From: Deltaproteobacteria bacterium
GTDB lineage: Bacteria > Desulfobacterota_B > Binatia > UBA9968
Reading direction: 5' to 3'
DNA length: 6,426 nt
NCBI GenBank assembly: GCA_005879255.1
Contig: VBKY01000328.1
Coordinates: 6,477 to 12,902, forward strand
The notes under the pieces are model-generated. The model made no database searches and was not told where the DNA came from. It worked only from the letters and a program-made list of their open reading frames with translations. A program made the translations under genes and the position numbers. This document shows, in pieces, positions 1 to 5,197 of the stretch (its first letter is position 1; each line of letters starts with the position of its first letter).

Positions 1-60
1 CTGATTCCGTTCAGTCAGTTCAATGATACATGGGCGCGTCCGAACGGGGCTTCGCCTTTC

Positions 61-116
61 ACTCCTGTAATCCACAGACGAGGAGTTCGAGCAAATAGAA
101 AAAACTTCAAAGGAGT
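61..116 (+). promoter_or_regulatory. possible mRNA leader hairpin and duplicated Shine-Dalgarno-like motif before the MscS gene
   Basis: ACTCCT (61-66) is complementary to AGGAGT at 81-86 and equally to AGGAGT at 111-116, which holds the ribosome binding site of the downstream gene. A nested CTGT (65-68)/ACAG (74-77) stem could form inside the first pairing. The two pairings exclude each other, so the leader could in principle mask or free the ribosome binding site. The stems are only 4-6 bp, so this may be chance. No convincing -35/-10 pair was found in 1-122. Confidence 0.2.
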
Positions 117-122
117 CAATTT

Positions 123-923
123 ATGACGGCAAAAGATATCACGTTAGATCTTATCATCCGGTACGGCTTCCAAGTGCTTGGCGCGATGATCATTTTAATA
201 GTCGGCGTTCTCTTGGCCCGCTGGATCGGGAACATCACCGATCGATGGCTCGAATCGCGCGTGAAGGAGCCGCCGATGCGCTTGCTGATCGTCCGAGTAA
301 TTCGAGTTCTCGTCCTTATGCTCACGCTGTTGGTGGCGCTCGACAAGTTTGGTTTCCAGATCGCGCCGCTGGTTGCCGCGGTTGGGGTCGCCGGCGTGGG
401 CGTGGGATTTGCCTTTCATGGCGTACTCGCGAACGTCATCGCCGGGCTATCGATTATCTTTACTAGGCCTTACCGGGTTGGAGAGTATATTGAGCTGCTC
501 GGCGTTCACGGGCAAGTGGTGACGGTCGAGCTTTTCTCTACGACGCTGGTGCAGCTCGATCAATCCCGCGTGGTCATTCCGAATCACAAAATCGTCGGTG
601 AGATTCTCCATAACTATGGCACGATCCGTCAGCTTCAACTGAAGGTTGGCGTGGCTTACGGCGCGAATCTGGATGAGGTGCTCGTGGTTGCCAAAGAAAT
701 CGTTGCGGCAAGCCCGAGTGTCTTAAAGGAACCGGCACCGTTGATAGGAATCAGCGAGCTTGCCGACTCGTCGGTTACGCTTTCTATTCAACCATGGGTA
801 GCCGTTGCAGACATGGTCAACGCAAGAGCCGAGCTGTATAAAGCCATTGTCGAGCGATTCCGGGCGAGCAAGATCGATATTCCATTTCCTCTGAGAGAAG
901 TGCGCCTGCTCGGCGCTTCATGA
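123..923 (+). CDS. small-conductance mechanosensitive channel, MscS family
   Basis: This is a pressure-gated inner-membrane channel that releases small solutes and ions when membrane tension rises, for example in hypo-osmotic shock. The 266-residue length is close to that of minimal MscS proteins such as the roughly 286-residue E. coli MscS. Three hydrophobic segments are visible: TM1 about 14-35, TM2 about 57-74, and the glycine/alanine-rich pore helix TM3 about 81-115 with GVAGVGVGFAFHG. The family hallmark follows as RPYRVGEYIEL (115-125), then the beta domain with VVIPNHKI (150-157). The C-terminal alpha/beta cage ends with IDIPFPLREV (251-260). AAAGGAG at 109-115 lies 7 nt before the ATG and fixes the start. 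The DUF350 gene follows after 157 nt on the same strand. The family call is firm; paralogue identity and ion preference cannot be told. Confidence 0.95.
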   Translation: MTAKDITLDLIIRYGFQVLGAMIILIVGVLLARWIGNITDRWLESRVKEPPMRLLIVRVIRVLVLMLTLLVALDKFGFQIAPLVAAVGVAGVGVGFAFHGVLANVIAGLSIIFTRPYRVGEYIELLGVHGQVVTVELFSTTLVQLDQSRVVIPNHKIVGEILHNYGTIRQLQLKVGVAYGANLDEVLVVAKEIVAASPSVLKEPAPLIGISELADSSVTLSIQPWVAVADMVNARAELYKAIVERFRASKIDIPFPLREVRLLGAS

Positions 924-935
924 GCAGGAACGAAA

Positions 936-985
936 TCGTGTTCGTGATCCGTGCTCGTGGAAGAGAGAAACGCGTGGTCGTGTTC
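936..985 (+). repeat. degenerate TCGTGN hexamer repeat in the mscS-DUF350 spacer
   Basis: From 936 to 960 the sequence runs TCGTGT, TCGTGA, TCCGTGC, TCGTGG, a near-hexameric tandem with one inserted base. TCGTGTTC at 936-943 recurs exactly at 978-985. On the minus strand it reads as a CACGA-rich tract. The spacer 924-1080 otherwise shows only a short hairpin, TCCGC-TGAA-GCGGA (1030-1043), and a T7 run at 1063-1069. These are about 20 nt apart, so they do not form a normal intrinsic terminator. Confidence 0.5.
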
Positions 986-1080
986 CACCGTCTTCTTGAC
1001 TACAAGATCCAATCCAAAGTAGTCTCGCGTCCGCTGAAGCGGAGTGGAGCTGACACGAATGATTTTTTTCGGAGGTAAGA

Positions 1081-1326
1081 ATGTCGCTACTAATAGTGGA
1101 CTATCTGAAAGCTTTTGGCTGGGGGTTGGTGGGTGCCGTTACGATGGCTATTTCTCTCTGGATCTTGTTGAGGGTCTTCACCTGGCTCACACCCGTGGAC
1201 GAGTGGGAGGAGCTGAGAAAAGGAAACCTGGGGATTGCCATTGTCATGGCTGCTGTGATTATTGGGTTTGCGATTGTGGTCGGGTCGATGGTGGCGCCGC
1301 CGCCGATTGCTTCGGTTACTCCCTAG
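1081..1326 (+). CDS. DUF350 family small membrane protein
   Basis: This 81-residue inner-membrane protein has two predicted helices, about 12-34 and 51-70. They are joined by a polar segment, TPVDEWEELRKGN (37-49), which leads into GIAIVMAAVIIGFAIVV. That linker and the following helix are what I recognise as DUF350, a family of short membrane proteins without an established function. The ribosome binding site GGAGGT at 1071-1076 lies 4 nt before the ATG and favours this frame over the longer overlapping frame starting at 1044, which is not hydrophobic and has no good site. It lies downstream of the MscS gene on the same strand, so co-transcription is possible, although 157 nt separate them. 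It ends 19 nt from the convergent regulator gene. Confidence 0.85.
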   Translation: MSLLIVDYLKAFGWGLVGAVTMAISLWILLRVFTWLTPVDEWEELRKGNLGIAIVMAAVIIGFAIVVGSMVAPPPIASVTP

Positions 1327-1345
1327 CCTGTTAACTCTCCTTATC

Positions 1346-1639
1346 CTACTTCTTCAGCTCCCGGCCGAGTAGGTGGAGGATTTCGTTGAATTGGCGCTGC
1401 ATGGCGATCATCTGTTCGCGCATGTGGAGCGCTACCTCGGCGCCTTCCAGATTCACTCCCATTTCTGCGATCAGCAGATGGGCGACGCGCACGCGATCGA
1501 CTTGATCCATGGGATAAAGTTTCTGACTGCGCCGCACGATCGGCGAGATCACCTTCTCCTGTTCCAAGCGCATGACGAACTTTTTATCAACCCGGCAGAT
1601 TTTAGTCACCTCGGTTATGCGTAGATATTTTCGCGGCAT
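1346..1639 (-). CDS. MerR-like chaperone-linked protein, HspR/CbpM type
   Basis: This 97-residue protein has an N-terminal MerR-type helix-turn-helix (about 7-23), a wing-like LYPMDQVDRVRVAHLL (41-56), the segment MGVNLEGAEVAL (60-71), and a C-terminal predicted coiled coil (about 72-95, HMREQMIAMQRQF). The GVNLxGxEVxLxMREQM stretch closely resembles HspR, the MerR-type heat-shock repressor that binds HAIR elements. Its length and its place directly after a DnaJ gene also fit CbpM, which modulates the J-protein CbpA by direct binding. It starts 15 nt after the dnaJ stop, with a purine-rich GAGGGAGAGAAG before the ATG, so the two form one operon. Whether it binds DNA, the J-domain or both cannot be decided here. 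No clear HAIR site (CTTGAGT-N7-ACTCAAG) was seen upstream of the operon. Confidence 0.85.
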   Translation of the reverse strand: MPRKYLRITEVTKICRVDKKFVMRLEQEKVISPIVRRSQKLYPMDQVDRVRVAHLLIAEMGVNLEGAEVALHMREQMIAMQRQFNEILHLLGRELKK

Positions 1640-1654
1640 TTTTCTTCTCTCCCT

Positions 1655-2776
1655 CTACAGCCGCACGTCTTTGCGCACGTCTTCGCCGTAAGCCTGGTCG
1701 ATCTTTTCGATAACGTCGTGGGCAACCTGATCCTTCGGCACACGCACCATAAGTCGCAGATACAAATCACCGGCTGGAGTTTGCCCGTGGGCGGCGACTC
1801 CCTTGCCCTTGATACGCAGTTGCTGGCCGCTCTGCGCACCGGCTGGAACCTTCACTTTGATGGTGCCGCTCGGCGTTGGCACGTCCACCTCGGCGCCGCG
1901 GACCGCTTCGCCGACCGTGATTGGCAGTTCCATCGTCAAGTCTCTACCCGATCGCGTGAGCATCGCGTGCGGCCGGATGCGCGGAATAATATAAAGATCG
2001 CCGGCCGGGCCGCCGCGAATTCCCGCCTCGCCTTTTCCGCGCAGGCGAATACGTTTTCCCGGATCGACGCCAGGCGGAATGTTGACCCGTATCGTGTCGG
2101 GCCGCAGCACTCGACCGCTGCCGCCGCATGCCGCGCAGGGATCGCCGGGCAATTGTCCAGTCCCCATACAGCGTCGGCAGGTCTGGCGAAACTGCAGCGG
2201 CCCCTGAGTTACTGATTTACTGCCGCTGCCCTGACACTCGGGGCAAGTCGCCGGCTTGCTCCCGGCTTTCGTCCCCGTGCCGTTGCAGACTTCGCAGGAG
2301 ACCGGCCGCTGAAGCGTTATCGACGTTTGAAAGCCGCGCACGGCGTCGAGAAAATCGATTTCCATGCTCGACTCGATATCCTGGCCGCGCATCGGGCCGC
2401 GTGGCGCTCTCGGGCCTGCTCCGGACATGCCACCGAGGCTGGCGAAAAGGTCGCCAAGATCGTCTACGTTAAATTCGTAAGCGCCGCCCGCTCGCGCAGA
2501 CTGCTCGTGCCACTGCTGATAGCTCCGCGCCTTTTCGGCATCAAAACCAGCGGCAAGGCCTGCTTCGCCGAATTCGTCATATAGCTTCTTTTTCTTTTCG
2601 TCGCTCAGGACGTCATAGGCAACCGACAGATCCTTGAACTTGTTTTCGGCGTCTTTGTTTCCCGGATTGATGTCGGGATGATACTTGCGCGCGAGCTTGC
2701 GGTACGCCTTGCGGATGTCATCGCGTGAGGCGCTCCGTTCGACGCCGAGGATCTGGTAGTAATCACGGTCCGCCAT
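1655..2776 (-). CDS. dnaJ: class I (zinc-finger) DnaJ co-chaperone
   Basis: This is an Hsp40 co-chaperone: the J-domain stimulates DnaK ATPase and the C-terminal part delivers unfolded clients. The J-domain spans about 4-69 with HPD at 33-35. A linker (70-132) is only moderately Gly/Phe-rich. The zinc-binding domain has all four CxxCxGxG motifs: CEVCNGTG (161-168), CPECQGSG (178-185), CRRCMGTG (200-207) and CAACGGSG (214-221). Two beta-barrel C-terminal domains follow, with [11 protein letters not shown] (242-252) and GDLYL (336-340). At 373 residues it matches full-length DnaJ. The start is the ATG beginning YYQILGV six codons in; only a weak TAGAG precedes it. It heads a two-gene operon with the MerR-like gene, and dnaK and grpE are absent from the window. 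It could be a second, specialised DnaJ rather than the housekeeping copy. A poor CIRCE/HAIR match means heat regulation is not shown. Confidence 0.93.
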   Translation of the reverse strand: MADRDYYQILGVERSASRDDIRKAYRKLARKYHPDINPGNKDAENKFKDLSVAYDVLSDEKKKKLYDEFGEAGLAAGFDAEKARSYQQWHEQSARAGGAYEFNVDDLGDLFASLGGMSGAGPRAPRGPMRGQDIESSMEIDFLDAVRGFQTSITLQRPVSCEVCNGTGTKAGSKPATCPECQGSGSKSVTQGPLQFRQTCRRCMGTGQLPGDPCAACGGSGRVLRPDTIRVNIPPGVDPGKRIRLRGKGEAGIRGGPAGDLYIIPRIRPHAMLTRSGRDLTMELPITVGEAVRGAEVDVPTPSGTIKVKVPAGAQSGQQLRIKGKGVAAHGQTPAGDLYLRLMVRVPKDQVAHDVIEKIDQAYGEDVRKDVRL

Positions 2777-2888
2777 GTAACTCTAAAATAACCACGAAGC
2801 TGCGAGTTGCAAGAGAATCGGGCAGCGGCTGCTATTGGCCTGTGGGCTTGATCCATCTTTACGCGTGCCGATTATTCCCACGGTGTCA

Positions 2889-2917
2889 TTGGAATTAGCA
2901 GTGTCATCCTGTATGGT
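2889..2917 (+). promoter_or_regulatory. candidate sigma70-type promoter for the radical SAM gene
   Basis: TTGGAA (2889-2894) and TATGGT (2912-2917) are separated by exactly 17 bp, and each matches 4 of 6 consensus bases. They face the radical SAM gene, with the -10 about 84 nt before the proposed start at 3001. A direct repeat of GTGTCAT (2883-2889 and 2901-2907, period 18) overlaps it. The match is modest and promoter consensus in this lineage is unknown. Confidence 0.3.
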
Positions 2918-2990
2918 AACCTTATCCTGGTTGCTACCCTCCGAAGTGAATCCAGCTCGCAATCCAGAGTCAACGTGTTCCGCCACGAAT

Positions 2991-2997
2991 AGGTGAT
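2991..2997 (+). promoter_or_regulatory. ribosome binding site suggesting a start at 3001 for the radical SAM gene
   Basis: AGGTGAT is a perfect 7-base match to the distal part of the ideal Shine-Dalgarno sequence TAAGGAGGTGAT. It ends 3 nt before the ATC codon at 3001, a workable spacing for that part of the anti-Shine-Dalgarno. By contrast, no purine-rich site lies before the ATG at 3088, which is preceded by CATCCGGGTC. The site therefore supports initiation at 3001. Confidence 0.45.
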
Positions 2998-3000
2998 CTC

Positions 3001-3087
3001 ATCCGCGTATTTTTAATCCACATTCGTGACCCTCAGTTCTACGCGCTTCCCGCGGCGACTCGCGCCAAGAACGGCAACATCCGGGTC
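3001..3087 (+). other. probable N-terminal coding extension of the radical SAM gene, with no standard start codon
   Basis: The frame of the radical SAM gene stays open upstream of 3088 to a TGA at 2947. From 3001 it reads (I/M)RVFLIHIRDPQFYALPAA, followed by TRAKNGNIRV, and runs straight into MGFPPIG. This looks like the first beta strand (RVFLIHI) and loop of the Rossmann-like cobalamin-binding domain, which a start at 3088 would remove. No ATG, GTG or TTG occurs in frame between 2950 and 3087. The best-placed codon is ATC at 3001, behind AGGTGAT. It may be a rare non-standard start, or an ATG altered by mutation or sequencing error. With it the protein is 541 residues. Confidence 0.6.
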
Positions 3088-4626
3088 ATGGGTTTTCCGC
3101 CGATCGGTATCATGTCGCTCTCTGCTGTGCTCAAACGCGCCGGCCATGAGTGTGTGATGTTCGACCAAGCCAATCCGCAGACACCCAACGAAGTGATCGT
3201 CGAGGAGATCCGCAGACAGCGGCCCGAATTGGTCGGATTGAGTTTTTTGAGCACCACGAGTTATCCTTATGCCAAGATTCTCGCCCGTCAGATTCGCGCT
3301 GCCGATGCCCATGTACGACTGGCATTCGGCGGGGTATTCGCAACTCTCAATGCCCAACTCGTCAAGGTCCAGTGCCCGGAAGTAGACTTCGTTTGCCGTG
3401 GTGACGGCGAACAGCTCATTCTCGATTTGCTCGAGAGGCTGGATGATCCAGACGACGTGGCGGGTGTTACCTGGACCAAGGATGGCTGCCCGGTCCACAA
3501 CCCTGACCGAATGCTGGACCGCGCTCTTGATCAGTGGCCGTTCCCTGACAGAGAAAGTTTGCCTTTGGATTTTGTCGAATCGATGCCGCTCGACGTGCCG
3601 GCCGTTTTGTCGATGGAGCGCTTCACCACCATGCAGACGTCACGTGGATGTCCTTGGCCGTGCGTGTTCTGCGATATCCCGATCTTCAACGAAGGGAAGT
3701 GGCGCGCGCGCAGCCCGCAGCACGTTGTCGACGAGTTCAAACACTTGCAGGCGCAGGGCTACGGCGCCGTGTACTTCGTCGACGACCATTTTCTGCTGCA
3801 GCCCAAACGTATCGAAGCGATCTGCAAAGGCATCAACGACGCCGGGGTCACCATCCAGTGGGGCTGCGAAGGACGGGTCGATTCCACCGCGCAACACCTA
3901 TTTCCCGCGATGGCCAAGGCCCACTGCCGCACGCTGATGTTCGGCATCGAAAGCGGCAGCCAGAAAGTGCTCGATAGGTTGAAGAAAGACCAGACGGTGG
4001 AGCAGGTCGAAGGCGCGGTAACCAACGCGAAACAGGCCGGCATCGAAATCGTCCACGGCTTCTTCGTCGTCGGCAGCCCCGATGAGACCGTCGCGGATAT
4101 GCGCGCCACCTTTGACTTAGCGTCTAAGCTGCGGCTGGACACTTTCGGCTTTAACCGGTTATGCGTTTACCGCGGCACGCCGTTATGGAAGGAATACGTA
4201 GAGCGGGGCTTGGTTGACGAGGCAAACGATTGGTACAAGTATTTCAAATGTTCGGAGATCGATCCGACTTGCCTGCCCGGGGAGGCTATCAATGCTGAGC
4301 GCACGGCCGGTCTGAGGCGGCTGTTCCGCTATAAGTTAACGCATTACCCCATCCAGACGTTTCGATTGCTGCGGCGCTTCATGCGTTACATGCGATTTCG
4401 CGATGTTGTCTACCTGATCATCAAACCGTTCCTCGGACAAAAGCAGGGACCGACCAAAAATGAGGTGCTGTCGCGCGCCGTCGAGCATGGCGCGTTGAAG
4501 GAAGCGGCGGCGAACCTGACGACCGTTCCGGACAATCTCCTCAGTGCGGCTGTCGAAGACAGAAAAGCAGTAGGTAGCCGAAGCCGTCGCATCGCCTCGG
4601 CGGATTCCCGACGACCGAGCGTCTGA
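3088..4626 (+). CDS. B12-binding-domain radical SAM enzyme of unknown substrate
   Basis: Coordinates start at the first standard start codon; the true start is probably 3001. Numbering here is from 3088. The N-terminal part (to about 170) resembles a cobalamin-binding Rossmann domain: GFPPIGIMSLSAVLKRAGHE (2-21), PELVGLSFLSTT (46-57), AFGGVFATL (79-87) and VDFVCRGDGEQ (99-109). The base-off DxHxxG motif is not seen, as in the BchE-like branch of the family. The radical SAM core follows with CPWPCVFC (188-195), a CxxxCxxC 4Fe-4S motif that cleaves S-adenosylmethionine. Then come VYFVDDHF (228-235), MFGIESGSQKVLDRL (284-298) and GFFVVGSPDET (324-334). The C-terminal region (about 395-470) is basic and helical and may be membrane-associated, and the last 25 residues look disordered. 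The family includes methyltransferases and the BchE cyclase. No biosynthetic partner is adjacent, so no substrate is assigned. Confidence 0.9.
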   Translation: MGFPPIGIMSLSAVLKRAGHECVMFDQANPQTPNEVIVEEIRRQRPELVGLSFLSTTSYPYAKILARQIRAADAHVRLAFGGVFATLNAQLVKVQCPEVDFVCRGDGEQLILDLLERLDDPDDVAGVTWTKDGCPVHNPDRMLDRALDQWPFPDRESLPLDFVESMPLDVPAVLSMERFTTMQTSRGCPWPCVFCDIPIFNEGKWRARSPQHVVDEFKHLQAQGYGAVYFVDDHFLLQPKRIEAICKGINDAGVTIQWGCEGRVDSTAQHLFPAMAKAHCRTLMFGIESGSQKVLDRLKKDQTVEQVEGAVTNAKQAGIEIVHGFFVVGSPDETVADMRATFDLASKLRLDTFGFNRLCVYRGTPLWKEYVERGLVDEANDWYKYFKCSEIDPTCLPGEAINAERTAGLRRLFRYKLTHYPIQTFRLLRRFMRYMRFRDVVYLIIKPFLGQKQGPTKNEVLSRAVEHGALKEAAANLTTVPDNLLSAAVEDRKAVGSRSRRIASADSRRPSV

Positions 4627-4681
4627 TTGAACCGCGGTAAGCTGTTCTAATCATAAATCGTTTAAGGTAATCGGCCCTGAA

Positions 4682-4909
4682 TTATCGGCCCGGTGTGTGT
4701 CCTCTCGCCCTCAGGCAGCTATCCAAAGCCTTTCCTTTGCTGCCGGCATCAGCTAGCGCAGCTTGTCGCTCGCACTCGACTACGTCACGGCTATAGGTGT
4801 TCGCAGGATTACTGCCGGTGGTTGTACTCCTGCTGTTCGGTCCGGCGGACGGTGGCGAACTGGCGCATCCCGCTAAAAACATTATCGCGGCGAATAGTCC
4901 TAGTTTCAT
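4682..4909 (-). CDS. small putative lipoprotein with two conserved-looking cysteines
   Basis: This 75-residue exported protein has the signal peptide MKLGLFAAIMFLAGC, with lipobox LAGC and lipidation at Cys15. A Ser/Pro/Thr/Asn-rich linker (16-39) follows. A short charged domain then has the pattern YSRDVVECERQAA...LDSCLRARG (39-70), with Cys46 and Cys64 spaced to allow a disulfide. I have seen this RDxxECExQA/CxxARG pattern in other small proteobacterial lipoproteins, but I know no function for it. AAAGGA lies 6 nt before the ATG and supports the start. The protein should sit in the periplasm on the inner or outer membrane; Ala16 rather than Asp at +2 favours outer-membrane sorting by the E. 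coli rule. It stands alone, convergent with the radical SAM gene, 55 nt from its stop. Confidence 0.75.
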   Translation of the reverse strand: MKLGLFAAIMFLAGCASSPPSAGPNSRSTTTGSNPANTYSRDVVECERQAALADAGSKGKALDSCLRARGHTPGR

Positions 4910-5046
4910 TATTATCCTTTCTTCAAAATCCGCTGGTGTGACATTAGCGGGTTCGAACGCAAAATTTCTTCTTAACTTAGTTTTAACATTTTAGACTCGC
5001 AGCGCTAGTGTTCTGTTACAGCAGCTGCCTAAAGTTCAGCGACAGT

Positions 5047-5087
5047 ATCATCGTGATGGGCGAACGCCCGAATTCAGTATGCCATAC
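5047..5087. repeat. cluster of four abutting short palindromes
   Basis: ATCA-TCG-TGAT (5047-5057), GGGC-GAAC-GCCC (5058-5069), GAATTC (5070-5075), one A, then GTATG-C-CATAC (5077-5087) tile 41 bp with only one base unused. The surrounding non-coding stretch (4910-5197) holds more short ones: AGCGCT (5001-5006), CTGT-T-ACAG (5013-5021), GCAGCTGC (5021-5028) and CGTACG (5102-5107). It lies between the minus-strand efflux gene and the minus-strand lipoprotein gene, so it is transcribed only if read-through occurs. It may be a REP-like element or an mRNA 3'-end structure. I see no ORF in the stretch worth calling. Confidence 0.5.
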
Positions 5088-5171
5088 GCTCCTACAAACA
5101 TCGTACGTTAAAAACAATCGGTGAGCCTTAATCTGGCTGGGTAACGCAAGAAAAGATTTGCCGCAGCAACT

Positions 5172-5197
5172 AAACGCCCTGTTTCACACCGGGGCGC
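5172..5197 (-). terminator. weak intrinsic terminator after the outer-membrane efflux gene
   Basis: On the minus strand, one base past the stop codon, CGCCC (5196-5192) pairs with GGGCG (5179-5175) around a 12-nt loop. TTTAGTT follows. The stem is short, the loop long and the T tract only three bases before an interruption, so efficiency is doubtful. Its position directly after the stop supports the call. Confidence 0.35.

Noticed and set aside
788..1012. 74-codon minus-strand frame with STSTDHEHDF
   Set aside because: The His/Asp/Glu-rich part is the translated TCGTG repeat and the rest lies antisense to mscS.
1030..1069. Hairpin TCCGC-TGAA-GCGGA plus T7 run as an mscS terminator
   Set aside because: The T run starts about 20 nt after the stem, too far for an intrinsic terminator.
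1044..1334. 96-codon plus-strand frame overlapping the DUF350 gene
   Set aside because: Not hydrophobic and poorly placed for a ribosome binding site; the +1081 frame has GGAGGT and two clear membrane helices.
2779..2808. AACTC...GAGTT inverted repeat upstream of dnaJ as a CIRCE or HAIR element
   Set aside because: Arms are 5 bp with a 20-bp spacer; neither the TTAGCACTC-N9-GAGTGCTAA nor the CTTGAGT-N7-ACTCAAG pattern fits.
2785..2812. Possible -35/-10 pair (TTGCAA, 16 bp, TATTTT on the minus strand) for dnaJ
   Set aside because: It would place the transcription start almost at the dnaJ ATG, removing the ribosome binding site; the match is weak.
2783..2986. 67-codon minus-strand open frame upstream of dnaJ
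   Set aside because: Polar, low-information peptide with no recognisable domain; it occupies the divergent regulatory region.
3013..3498. 161-codon minus-strand open frame under the radical SAM gene
   Set aside because: Its composition matches an antisense shadow of a strongly supported gene, and I recognise no domain in it.
4670..4691. Direct repeat ATCGGCCC (4670-4677 and 4684-4691)
   Set aside because: Only two 8-bp copies, partly inside the end of the lipoprotein gene; does not form a hairpin and is compatible with chance.
4947..4965. GGTTCGAAC, resembling a tRNA T-arm
   Set aside because: Only a 3-bp stem flanks it, and no acceptor, D-arm or anticodon arm can be built around it.
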